Shown here piece after piece: positions 49,901-61,911 of a stretch of DNA of 64,000 bases. Positions within the stretch are counted from its first letter, which is position 1, and each line of letters begins with the position of its first letter. The notes under the pieces are model-generated. The model had not been told where the DNA came from. It saw only the letters and a list, made by a program, of their open reading frames with translations, and ran no database searches. The stretch spans positions 11,169,400-11,233,399 of the forward strand of contig NC_066586.1 in the NCBI RefSeq assembly GCF_905475345.1, read 5' to 3'. Position numbers and translations under genes: made by a program. This DNA is from Vespula vulgaris (taxonomy: Eukaryota > Arthropoda > Insecta > Hymenoptera > Vespidae).

Positions 49901-51330
49901 ATTCGATCGATTGTAAATCTGTTTTGAATGAAATTTTTTTCTTTCCACTTTGGGATTTTTAAGTATCAACATTGCCCTTTTAAACTCGCCATATAATTCT
50001 ACTTTAATTAAAAAATTCTGAATATAATTGAAAAAAATAGTAGTTTCGTTCAATGGAGTTATTTCGTTCGAAATAATGATCTTCAAAAAGGAGCGCATTA
50101 GATAAAGTACTCTTTTGGCGTATCAGTAAAAAAAATTTTACTGAAATTGTTGAAACGATTTGTTCCACTTTACATGAAAATACTGCGATCCATAAAACGT
50201 GGAAACAATCGTTTCAGTAAAAAGTTTCGAAGTGGCAATTTTGATTTTACTGATGCAGAACTTAGTGAAATACCATAGAACAAAAATGGAGGACGAGGAA
50301 TTCGTTGGTATTTTAAAGGTGTTTTCTATTATGAGTTGTCGAAACGATTACTTCTGACAGTTACCAGCAATAAAATGATTAATTTGAGTGACGCAATTGA
50401 ACGCAAATGACCTTTCATCGGCAACGTATGGCCACATATGGTGACAGCAACCCTAGAAGTCATTTCTTCTCTGGTCTAGAAAATTCTTTTTCATGCGGAA
50501 TATTTCCTAGACTTTATTCTTCTGAATTATCATTAGTTCAGATCGCTGCACTATCATTTAATCGATCCCCACTTAAAATCTCTCGAGGAGATCGAAAAAG
50601 GTATCATTGATTGATATTGATATTGATTATTGAATCGAAACCATTATTTTTTTTATCAGAACGGTATTCGTCAGCTGCCCGAAAAATGAGAGAGAAGTGT
50701 GAAACTAACAGGGACTATATAAAAAATTGACACGTTTTTCCTAGGTTTGTAAATAAATTAACACGTTTCCTGGTTTTGTAAATAAAACATCAAAATCGTG
50801 GTAAATAGATATCGAACTCATTTGCACATCTAATATGTATTTATCATTGAAATATATTATTTCGTTGAATACCTGATACATTGTGGTATCTTGATGCAAC
50901 CAGTAACTCTCACCAGATCCTGGATGATGCAATCTCATCGCATAGAGATTTCGATAATGTCTGGTACCAACGGCGAGTCGACTTGTTACCAACGAGATGA
51001 TCCCTTTGACGTCGATAGCATCACCGAATTTGACAACATTAAAGCCACCTATCAAGTTAAAATACATGATCAAAGGATAAACAAAACAAATATTTTATCA
51101 CCAGTTTCGATCTATTAAACGTTTAATCAGGTTTTACCCTGTTAACCTTTCGATGGATATCACGAAGCTATTAAGAAAGATAAAATCCAATTACCGTTGG
51201 GTAAATGGACCTTCAAGGTCGCCTTGTCCATGGGGGTGGGCGATCCATGAGGTGGTGTATTTCTTCCACCTCCACCACCCTGTACACCACCACCTCCGCT
51301 TCCACCTCCATCTCCTGTCCCAGTGCTCAT
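42050..51330 (-). CDS. Fak: focal adhesion kinase
   Basis: Twenty coding exons, 5' to 3' on the minus strand: 51195-51330, 50873-51048, 49687-49818, 49284-49433, 48940-49128, 48729-48809, 48412-48634, 47619-47750, 47329-47511, 47030-47246, 46733-46923, 46449-46653, 46297-46376, 44369-46206, 43571-43711, 43339-43500, 43156-43255, 42841-43072, 42456-42747 and 42050-42370. They sum to 1,726 codons without a frame break (human 1,052). A Gly-rich start is followed by a FERM domain (about 40-360), the Src-binding autophosphorylation site EDYAEI (Tyr392, human Tyr397), and a kinase domain (about 417-671) with GEGQFG, Lys449, HRD Asp541, DFG at 559-561 and activation-loop Tyr571/572. A PPPKPSR SH3-binding motif lies at 704-710, then a 613-residue linker exon, a FAT domain (about 1415-1547) and a 179-residue tail. 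It couples integrins to Src-family signalling. Confidence 0.96.
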
Positions 51331-51338
51331 CCCCTCAT
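51327..51338 (-). promoter_or_regulatory. minimal upstream ORF overlapping the FAK start codon
   Basis: On the minus strand the first coding exon starts at 51340 after a T-rich acceptor (TTTTTTTGCAG). Ten nucleotides on, at 51330, is the FAK ATG. Before it, an out-of-frame ATG at 51338 encodes Met-Arg-Gly and stops at TGA (51329-51327), so stop and start overlap as ATGA. This could favour reinitiation or dampen translation. The main frame is also open to the acceptor, so a longer N-terminus from an upstream exon is not excluded. Confidence 0.45.
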
Positions 51339-52725
51339 GGCTGCAAAAAAATAAACAAGAATAAATAGAATCTTAATTGAAGTCGAGTCTCGACATAAGC
51401 GTGTTCAACACTTTCAGCATAGAGTAGTAGTGAAAGTGAAGTAATCCGAATGAAGAGAATGATATGAATATAATTTTCGTTTAAACACATTCTGTATGTT
51501 ATAAAAACGAAAGTTTAATTGGTTTCAGTCAATACATAATGAATATCTAACGAAATCCGTTTGAGTAAAAAAATTGTTAAAACTATATTACTACAGAAAT
51601 ATTTCAGTTGCATATTTAGTTGAAACTTTATTTCATCAGACAGATTACACCTGATCAAAGATGGCAGATGATAAGAAATTATTCTTAACTGTTAAATAAA
51701 ATATTTTTAACGTAAACATATATTTAATATAAAAGTAATTATCGTAGGATAGTTAGAAAAACAGTTTTATTTTGTACAACAACATTTTATACGACAATGA
51801 GAGACAATTTTCAATTCCAAATTTTCAAATCCAAAATCATTCGAATTTGCGTTATGATCGTATCAAAAGAAATGTTTAAGTCTTCGTTGACTCACCTGGA
51901 ATGATACAATCGATTTTCAACGAAAAAATCAAATGATTGTACGTAAACATATTCCTTGTAGCAAATACAATTGAAAATCAAACGAAATCTCTGCCCACGC
52001 ATTTTTTATTCGATGAAATGGAGACAGTTAGAGACTCGAAAGTTAGATGACTCTAAAAGTTAACCTCAAAATAATCGAAAGTGAATCGAAAAGCAACTAA
52101 TCTAGACACGATTCAGACACAACCCAAACAATGATATATCCTATCTCGCAATTCTTATCACTTTTATAACAACGATGGTATAAATTCAAGGATATATCGA
52201 TCTTTCTGAAAGATTCGAGAAATTTCCTTGGAAAGATTAGAAAAATAAAAAAGTGGGAGACATGTCTGTGACGAATCAAATATGATGATCCAATAAAAAC
52301 GATTTGAGATAAGGAACGTCGATTGATATTGGATACTTTCATCGCAAAACGAGTCACAGATATGGATTTTCCCCGGGTTAGATTAAATTCTGTGTTACTG
52401 ATTAATCAAAATATCAGATATATTTTTCTAAAGCTTTCCTCCAATTTTTTCTTCCTCAAAGAAAACGTTTAGGGTCGCTAACGCAAATAGATTGTTCAAG
52501 AGCAAAAGAAAAAAGAAACAGAGAAAGGAGACATGTCTGGCTCGTCTGGTCGTTTATGTGATATCGTTTAAAATTAAAACCTCTCTGGTTGGTCGACTAA
52601 GTGAAAGACAAACTAGTGCAACAGAGGAAAAGATAAACAGAGAGAAAAAGAAAGAGAGAGAAAAAAAAAGAGAGAGAAAGAGATAAACAAATTTTCTACT
52701 CTTCAAGCAGCTTAGCAAAAAGATG

Positions 52726-52760
<35 letters not shown>

Positions 52761-52835
52761 GCAAATTCAGGGAATCCGCGAATACTCGTGAAGAACGTTG
52801 AACCTTCCTTCCTCTTGTCACGCTTGTACCGTTCG

Positions 52836-52841
52836 GACTGA
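52836..52841 (-). promoter_or_regulatory. candidate arthropod initiator upstream of FAK
   Basis: TCAGTC on the minus strand matches the arthropod initiator core, with the A at 52839. It lies in a GC-richer patch about 1.5 kb upstream of the FAK start exon and in the same orientation. The downstream element position reads GGAAG, only close to the DPE consensus, and no TATA box is evident. A hexamer like this occurs often by chance. Confidence 0.2.
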
Positions 52842-52971
52842 GACAGCGTGTTATGCGTTCGAAAGAAAAAGAAGACATGGAATTTCACGCTGTACGATGC
52901 TGACACGCGAGTCACGAGATGAAAAAAGAAGGAGAAAAAGAGAAAAAGAGAGGGACAAAAAGAAAGAGTAA

Positions 52972-52977
<6 letters not shown>

Positions 52978-53018
<41 letters not shown>
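52978..53018. repeat. (GA)n microsatellite
   Basis: About 20 GA units within a broader purine-rich block (about 52620-53030). The block includes a second GA run near 52725-52759. Confidence 0.95.
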
Positions 53019-53022
<4 letters not shown>

Positions 53023-54089
53023 TAAAAGGAAAGGGGTGAACCACTTTGGTTAATTTTGCCAACCCCTTTCTTCATATACTTTCATCGTTCGCGAATGGAA
53101 AGTTTTCCGGGCTGTGCCGTTAGATTTTTCACGATTCGCTTTGCCGAGGTGCGAACGACGAGTACCATTTCAAAGGAATGCGTGTTTGCCTCTAACCTTT
53201 TCTCTCTCTCTTTCTCGTTCTCTCGTTTTCTTTCTCTTTCTGTTCCCTACGACCCTGCTCCCCATTCAAGCACGATCGTATTCATCGTTTCACCGAACGC
53301 GCAACCCTCTGACACGTTTTATATGCTTACGTCCGACGTTATATAGGGCGTTTCATTTAACTCGATCATTTTAAAATATGCATCGTATTCAAGAAAGAAC
53401 GATTTGTTTTGAAGGAACGTGTATATCAATGTGGAATTCAACTTTTTTCAATGGCGCACGTCTCCGTCGTAAATTATCTTTCTTTCTCGTATATTTGAAA
53501 TTTAGATGATGATCGAGCTAAAGGCAGCATCATTGCCATCTGGCACGACGTTTTCATGACGATAGATGAAGAAATAATTGAGCGTATGTAGATGCAATTT
53601 TATATTAAACAAATTAGTAATGATATATGTATATATATATTATGTATAAAAATATATATGTATATATATACATATGCTAATAATAAATACAGGCTATAAA
53701 ACATAGCGTACTAAGTAAGTTAGTTTTATAAGGTATTATATTTAATTATATTTAAAATAACACAAAATTACAGTTTACGTGCCTTTAAACAGGCTTTAAA
53801 TTTATTTTTGAATTAAAAAAAAAAAATATATATATAGGTACTTTTTTATTTTTACTCATAGACGAAACATATATATCATACGTATTGTACATAAATAAAC
53901 ACATGACGCACATACGAACACATACATTATTGTTAATTATATGTTATTATTATAAGTAATTATGTGTAATAATTGTATATTATTTACAAGGTACTTTATA
54001 TTTCAGAAGATATTATTGAAAATGAAGAATATAAAAAATCCAGTGAATCATTTTGAATGATCAATGGAGTATTGAAAAAATCGGACGAA

Positions 54090-54270
54090 TGATCGAAAAC
54101 ACTTCCGCCACGCGTGAGCCGCGAAATCGTTTCGTGCGACTACATCGCGCCTGTTTGTATTGCCGCTATTAATGCAAATGCATATTACTAGCGTCGTCCG
54201 GCTAAGGAATGTCGTCGTGTCAGGGACGGACCGTCCGAGCCGTGCACCACAGGCTACTCGACAGTCCGTA
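54090..54270. promoter_or_regulatory. GC-richer island with octamer motif
   Basis: CpG-dense DNA in an AT-rich setting. It contains ATGCAAAT (54172-54179), the POU-domain octamer, embedded in a nearly symmetric TTAATGCAAATGCATATTA context, and an inverted repeat GGACGG-A-CCGTCC at about 54224-54236. No coding potential is recognised. An enhancer or promoter of FAK is plausible by position, 2.8 kb upstream of its start exon. Confidence 0.35.
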
Positions 54271-55680
54271 AATAGAAGCAATTAACGACGGCGCGAATCT
54301 CGGCATTAAAATTGCATGAAATTTCTTGTAAAATCGTTTCGCTCTATCGACGCTAGTGTTCACAATTTTCTTTCTACGACAATTAGATAATTAGACCGAG
54401 TGAATATAATATTAAATCGTAAGTATCGTAAATATTTTCATCTTTTAAATACATTTTTTGTCTAAATTATTTACATTTCTTGTTTCTTTTTTTTACTTAA
54501 TTTTAATTTTTATATTAGATATAACTTTATACGAATTGTATTAATATTGTATTCAAATACGATATACGATATATATGTGTGATGAAAGAAAAAAAAAAAA
54601 TAAGAATACTTACGATACACACTAATATTTGCGTATAACTTTTATATACTCGCAAGAGATAATATTTCGTGATAAGGATCGAATCAGAAATTATTATCAA
54701 TGTAATTATGCGAAACGAGTCTCGAGTTCCGTTGAGTTCCGACAAAGGTTCCCACGGTTAAACGCAAATTATTGCACAATTCGCGATCCCCGGTACATTA
54801 TTGCGCATCCGCATCTCGTTGAATGCGAAACGAGCGACCATTGAGCAAGAGTCATTAGGAATGACGCTAATATTCGATTTAAGCTTCGATTCATCGCGCG
54901 TACGCACCTTTCATTCGGTCGACTCGTACGGACAAATATTCAGTCCCAAATCGAATCAAACAAGCGTTTTATTAAATACATTATATTGAATTGATTCATA
55001 AATAACTGCTATTTTATCTTAATAAACTCCAGACTTATATTGTAATAAATTATTATTGTGCATAAACTTTATAAATTATTCTAATAAATTCCTCACTCTT
55101 CTAACATTACTTATATATGACTCAACTGAATAAATACGATATCCCTTCTAATCAGAATTCTTAGTTTAATCAATTTGAATAGGTATTGTATGTAATATCA
55201 GTTTCGTTATTGAATGTTCCTATTTTTCCTCCCTGACTAATTTCTTTTTTCTCATTTGGGAAAAAAAAAACTTTTCTTTCTCCTTTCCATATAAGTGATT
55301 GATCGATTCTAATCAATGAGACATTCTCGTACGAAATTCGCAAATATTCGTAGTATCCTGATTAAGAATAATTTCGATTTTGCGAGATACAAGGTCGATA
55401 TTGGAAAGCGAGCGAATTGGACACGTTCGACAAAGTGCGATTAATCGATATACAAAAGATAATCAAATCGATGATTTCGGGGTGATACAAATACGTGTTA
55501 TCGCAGTTTACATCGTAATTATAAGTTTGCTAGTGATATTATAGTCATATATACACATATATATATAATCAGATATGCGTATATACTTAGACGTACATAT
55601 GTATGTAAATATATACACATGCACGAGCATAGATACGCACACATATATATATATATGTGCTCCATTTCGTGATATTACAG

Positions 55681-55772
55681 CACAAGGTGCCGATAATATT
55701 ACCAAAGTGACACGTGATATCGATTACGAGCGGTACCAGCTTCATAGAAAGAACATGCCGCAAGACTCGTAA
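55681..55772 (+). other. possible terminal exon, unassigned
   Basis: After a GATATTACAG acceptor-like site, one frame is open for about 30 codons to TAA at 55770-55772. It reads QGADNITKVTRDIDYERYQ and then LHRKNMPQDS. The composition is ordinary for protein and unlike the surrounding AT-rich frames, and the other two frames are closed. No family is recognised and no upstream exon was found. Confidence 0.25.
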
Positions 55773-56328
55773 TAGAGTGACGGTGTCTCTTTGCTCGAAC
55801 TAATAACTACTCGCATTTGATACTAATCATTCCTTCACGATGTCATAAGAACGCAATTCCTTCCACGAAGGTCCTGCCTGTTCTTCGATTTATGCGCATT
55901 TTGTCCCCCGGGGATCATGTAACACCTGAATCTCAAGGCGATGAAACGATTTGTTTCATTTCCTGTCTTTGTTTAGAATTATTATTGTTGAAATAATTTT
56001 CTCCCTCTCTCTTTCTTTTTTTGTCTTTTTTCGTTTTGTGATATTAATGTTTTTATTTGTCATCGTATACGTTAAATGTCTCTACGATCCATTTTTTTTC
56101 TTCATTTGATGTATATGCATCTCTCTTCTCTTTTTTTTATATCTCGTATTTTTTATTTATTAATCTATACAATTTTTCATTCATCACCGAATGCACGGAA
56201 TATTTTTTTAATTCATCTTTAACTTGTCTTTTTAATATATCTCATGTTCTTCAATTTTGTCATCTCGCTTTTATCATTGTATATATATATATACCTAATC
56301 TTTTTTTTATTCGATCTCTTACATCTAG

Positions 56329-56416
56329 AATTTGAACGGGAAGCACGAAGAGGTGCATGGAACGAATGGAAATTTTGAAAAATCACGCCGATCTGAAAGC
56401 CATCGTGGAATTCGAT
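56329..56416 (+). other. possible small internal exon, unassigned
   Basis: A T-rich tract and ACATCTAG acceptor precede 88 nt that end at a good donor (GAT|GTATGT). One frame is open (NLNGKHEEVHGTNGNFEKS and on). The base composition is richer in G and C than its flanks. It could be coding, untranslated, or chance. Confidence 0.2.
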
Positions 56417-57348
56417 GTATGTACATTTAAAGAATGTGTTCGTTCGATACACGTCGTGGAATCTCGATCGGATTCGTGGAGTCGAATAGAAAAATTCTCT
56501 TCTATGGAATGGACACCGAGGGTTGAGGGTTGATATAAGTATTGATAAAAGTTTTATATATATATATATATACACATGCACACATATATATACGTATACA
56601 CACATACATGTGTATAGAGGGGGAGTCTTGGTCTCCGGCCCTGACCTGCCGGCCCGACCAGAACTACTACGCACCTGCGACTGTCGCCCACGCAGCTTTC
56701 CTTTCACTATGACTTTCTCTATTGCGCTTTTGCATCGTCCGAAGAATAATGATCGTACGTGTTACCGACAGCTCGTTAATATCGACCCTTAAAACGATAA
56801 TAATCACTAACAGGAATCACGACTCGAGTCTGACTCTAATTTCCAATCTTTTTTTTTCTTTTCTCAATCAATTCTTATCACACAAGATAGTCTCTCTTTC
56901 TCTTATTTTTAATGATTAAATCATTTCTATTTTATTTTTATTCTAATAACCTCGTAATTTCATAATTTAAACTATTATTGTTATTATCATTATATTTTTG
57001 TTAGATCATCTGATTATTATATTGGATTTATATTAGATTAATCTTTAATCTGATCTATTTTCATTTCGATCTATATTAAATAGCTGCGTCTAGTTGATAT
57101 AGTTCATTATTTTATTTCAACTATTTGTATTAGTCGTTCAATATTTTTATAAACGCAATTGAACATTTATTTATTTATCTATTTATCTATTATTATAGAA
57201 GGATATTATACCGCGTGGTTTAGAAAATAAACTGGATTCCAACGGATTTCGAGAAGATCTCTTAATTTATGCGAATATTTATGACTTATTTGCGGTCTTC
57301 AGTGTTATCAGCGTTATAAGCTAGTGTATTTCTTGAACGTGGTCGTTG

Positions 57349-57351
<3 letters not shown>

Positions 57352-57382
<31 letters not shown>

Positions 57383-57392
57383 TGTATGTATA
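57352..57392. repeat. (TATG)n tetranucleotide repeat
   Basis: About nine GTAT/TATG units with flanking TATA. Confidence 0.95.
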
Positions 57393-58814
57393 TATGTATA
57401 ATATATAAATATGTACGTACACGTGTTATATCGTAGTGTTTCGTAGGCGTGCGGAAATATATTTCAACAATTGAAAGTAGGTGAATATGAAAACAGTCGA
57501 AGGATCCTTGCGTAATTATGCGGTCACGCTAGTTATGATCGGTGCTTACTTACGTTTTATTAGATATATCTTTCTTATAATTTTTGTTAATAGGAAAATA
57601 AATAATGTTAATTATTAAATGCATTTTTTCTTTTCTTTCTTTTTTTTTTCAGAAATTTTTAAGAAAAAAATATATCATTGCTATTCAGTAAACATTACAA
57701 CAGAAATAATGGAAAAACAGTACATTATCATAATGTCGTTTACGCAATTTAATGAAAAACTAAATTGTTGCGCATATGTTACATTGCTCTCATTCGCTAC
57801 AAATAGCATAATGAATTATGTATTTATGATATATAAATGTAAATTATTATTTCAAATATTATTAAACGATACATTCAATTTTATTAGTTTAAAAGATAAC
57901 GAACATAAAACTTGTTAATTTTTGTTTGTAATTCTTTAAAGCTTTTGTATTTAAAATTTAACATTTTTTATTTATCATTAAAAAATTTATCTTATTAAAA
58001 AATATACTCTTACTTAATTAAATACTTTTATAATAATTTATCATTATATGCTTGCAATGATACAAATTCTATTGGATACATTTAGGATAGAATGTAGAAA
58101 ATTTTCAATCAATGTCAATGTGTTGAACTAGATTAAATTTATCGTAAATAGATTGTTATTCTCGAGCCACATGCATTTTAGGATTAATCGATTTACCTTC
58201 TACGAGTAATTCTGTGAAATTTCCACGTGCCAAGCGTGTCTGGACTATATGAAGAATCATTGTATCCTAGCTGGCCAAGAGAACACAAGAGACCTCTGCT
58301 ATCTCTTTTCCATCGTTTCTCACGCGACACATCCTTTTCTTTCTTCATTAAAAATATCCTCTTCGAATTGTTCGTAAAGTCTGCAAGATTCTCAGTGCGG
58401 CGGCCGTGCCACGAAATTCCATTCGTTTTTCTTTCCACGAGCTCGAGCATCTTCGTAGATTCAACTTTCTTCGTAGATTCAACAATTAGTAATTAAGAAC
58501 ATTCGTGAACGATTGACCGATATCATCAACAGTATTAGCACCAATCAATTTCAACGAGTGAAACAAAACTCGATGCTCGAAATGACATTCGAAAATAAAA
58601 CGATAATATAGTAATCGACGATTGAATCGTAAATCGATACAATAAATATTATTCGATATTATTCAAATTTCTTGCTATTCGATTTCGAACGAAATTTTTC
58701 GGAAAGAATTTCTTGGGAGAATGATGTACTAAGAATTTAAAGGAAAAAAGAAAAAAAGAAGAAGTAAAGAATTAAATTTGTATGTTCTTTCTATTTTTCT
58801 TTTCTTTTTTTCTG

Positions 58815-58902
58815 AAAAAGAGAATTTTTAAGAAATCAAATCATGAAACTGATCAAAAAAGAGAATTTTTAAGAAATCAAATCATGAATCAAATCATGAA
58901 AA
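58815..58902. repeat. recent 41-bp tandem duplication
   Basis: The segment beginning GAGAATTTTTAAGAAATCAA is present at 58820 and again at 58861 with about 30 identical bases. A shorter TCAAATCATGAA unit is repeated once more directly after. The near identity implies a recent event. Confidence 0.85.
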
Positions 58903-60839
58903 CATGAAACGCATTGAAGCGTCTCGCACGATTCGCCCTCGATGAATTATCCGAGGCTACTTCTATTTTCGTCCTTCTTTTCTTGCACCATTTCTCAATT
59001 TTCTCTCTCCCTTTCTCTCTTTCTCTCTATCTTTCTACTCACGATCACGCGTGTGCACACATTCGCTGTCGAGTATACACTGATCGACCTGGTCGAATCG
59101 ACAACCTGCTGTTCTCTCTTTCTCCCTCTCTTTCTCTTTCTCTTTCTCTGTCTCTCTTTTCTTTCTACCTAGCTTTTTCTCGATCCTTCATCGTCGTCTA
59201 TCCGTTCCACCCTTTTCTACGCGTGGGTCGTCTCGCAAAAATCACGCGATGCCCCGTAGAATCGACTTGATTAGATACGCGTCCTGCAAATCGTTTCGTC
59301 TCGCTTGATTTTCCACTTATTGTTACCTTTCCGTTTTATACGTCATTATGAAACAGTACCTTTTTCTTTTGGATTGTCAATTGACTAGAAAATATAGATA
59401 GAGAAATTTTCAATCTACCTCGTCACTTCCGTCTTATTCATTTCTCACATTTTTCTTATCGACGTTTTATAACTGATAATTTTTTTTTTTTTAATACAAT
59501 AAGCGATACGAATTTTATCGTTATTATAAGAATTCTATTTGAACTTCATTTGACGATAAAAATTGTTTATTTAAAATTACGATTTTCTAATTATTCTTAC
59601 AGAAAAATTTTTTTGAGATTAAATTTCTGTACAATAAAAGAGAAACAAAATTTAAAGATAAATAAAATTATTTTTACAGAAAATCAATATTAACTATAAA
59701 TCGAAAGATAATAAAAACAAGAATGGAGAGGAAAAAAATCGATAAAAATTACAATGGAATAGAACTAGATCTTTAGGAAATATCGAAGTAACTGCATTTC
59801 GAGATATTCGAAGAGCTTCTGGCAAGGATCGTCTACGGATCGAGAGGATCAGTGGGTCGTCCCTGGACACGATTCGCATAAGAAGTACCGATAACGAAAC
59901 ATTTGTAAGTCGCGATAGTACTCGATTCCTCAGTGTATCGTCTTGGAAACATCCATGACAATAATAGTAAAGAACGATGCAAAAGAAATGCCACAGAGGG
60001 AAGAAACGAAGAAGGAAGGAAGGAAAGAAAAATTTTTAAATATTAAAAAAAAGAAGAATAGAGAGAAAGAGAGGAAGAAAATTCTATAAATCTTTCGGTG
60101 ATTTTATTCCATGGATAGTCAATGAAAAAATAATCTTAATAAACGTACAATAATAAGGAATAAAATAAAATATTAAAAATAAATGAAAATATAATACAAA
60201 ATTAAAATAAAATTCTTCGTTTTCCATCAATCTTTTTTTCTCTTTCTCTTCTCTAAATACAAAATACATGATAAAGAAAAATCGATAGAGAGAATATTAA
60301 ATAGAATAAGAAATACAAATTAAAATAAAAAGTAGAAATCTTTTTCGAAAAAAAAAATGTGTGCGTGTAAGAGAGAAGGAATAAAAAGGAAGAGAGGATA
60401 GTAGGAAGGACGGAAAATGAAACTGGTCGCGAGGGACAAGGATGATACTGAGGCTTGGGGAGATGGAAAATGAGAAGGGAGTGAATTACGAAGCGTCGAA
60501 TGAAAAACCAGAGCGTTAGCTTGATGTACGAGTCAACTCTCGAGCAAGGTACAGCATCGTGTTTCTGATTATCGAACGCGAAAGCTCTTTCTCATCTTGT
60601 CTCTCTCTCTCTCTCTTTTTCTCTCTCTTGTTTCTGTCTATCTCTACCCAGTTCTTTTTTTCTCGCTCGATGAAAACTCAACGGATGCTTCAGAATAATC
60701 GTCGGTACACACAGGACGAATCCGGTTGTTACGCGATGGCTTCGTCGACCTGAATTCTGATTGCACGAGAGGAATCGAGAAATTCGGTATCTTCGTTTTT
60801 GGCGCATCGTAAATTTCGTTTAAGTAAATGGGAAAAAAG

Positions 60840-60842
<3 letters not shown>

Positions 60843-60883
<41 letters not shown>
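60843..60883. repeat. (TA)n microsatellite
   Basis: About 20 uninterrupted TA units. Confidence 0.95.
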
Positions 60884-60887
<4 letters not shown>

Positions 60888-61768
60888 CGAAAAAGAAAAA
60901 GAGAGAAAGACGGAGTGTCTTTGACTTCAACCAATTTGCGATCCTTAATGCATTCGATTAATATCTCAACACTCGTCTCTTCTCTCTTTACTTTGGTATC
61001 TCGCAAAATTTAATGATCGCCCGATCTTTTCGCTAATTATCCGTTACGTCAGATACTTAAGAAGAGGTAGCGTAGGAATTTCTCGTCGTGTCGTGTTTGC
61101 TTCTGGCGAAAAGGGCCAGTTTAATTATTCGAGAGAAAGCTTTACGAAAAGTAACTTCCTTAAATTCTCTTCGTTATAAAAAACTTGCTAATTCATGTAA
61201 TCACCTTGAAACGACGAAGTTTTTCAAAGTAATAACAACGAACAGAACCAGTTGTTCTACTCGCATTTATTAACTCTTATAAATTATAGCGCCCGGCAAA
61301 TTTTTCGAAACTAAATTACAGATGGATTAATTAATTATATTTAAAATTAACGATTGTATAATCGGTTGAACAAAAAATTGTAGTCGAGTAAGTTTTTTTT
61401 TTTTTTAAATATTTACCGAAAGTTTCGATTTGATAAATTAATTTTCCAATCAACATTTGTTGTACCTTATCGATCAGACATTTTTGTTCAATAAAATTCT
61501 TCACAAATTTGTCGTTCGCAGCCGTACACAGAATTGAGATTATTTAATTAATTTCTAACAAACATACTGGTTACAAAAATCTGAGTTTGACCTAGTTTCT
61601 TTTTCCTTCTTGTAAATACGTAAGTACATCTGTCTTACTTCTTGTGTACATTGTTATTTCTTAATTTTTTTTTTTGTTCTTTTTTCTTTTGCAAATATTT
61701 TCTAGACACAATTACACGTCGCATAAATCGCAAAGAAGGGTTCAACGTCCGTGCAAGTCCGTTGAAAT

Positions 61769-61911
61769 TTTATCATAATGCTGGTACAACACGGCAGTTT
61801 CTCAGTCGTGCATTCTAGTCAACCACTCTACGCCGTTCGTCCGCGTTTGCGATTATTCTGTTTGTCATCCGTGACGCGTAAAGCGCGTTTGCGAACGCGA
61901 AGGAAGTAAGT
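61769..61911 (+). promoter_or_regulatory. candidate promoter and untranslated first exon
   Basis: A TCAGTC initiator match (A at 61804) has an AT-rich TTTATCATAA box about 30 bp upstream. It is followed by about 100 bp of CpG-rich DNA ending at a strong donor, GTAAGT, at 61906-61911. Together these look like a start site and short first exon of a plus-strand gene lying beyond the window. Each element alone is weak. Confidence 0.25.

Noticed and set aside
56219..56707. 162-codon minus-strand open frame
   Set aside because: Contains Tyr-Ile runs from a TA repeat and overlaps a better exon candidate on the plus strand; no homology recognised.
57619..57918. 99-codon open frame
   Set aside because: Phe/Ile/Asn/Lys-rich composition expected of AT-rich random DNA; no domain or splice context.
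58193..58496. Overlapping open frames on both strands near 58200-58500
   Set aside because: Neither shows a domain, splice structure or start context better than chance, and they overlap each other.
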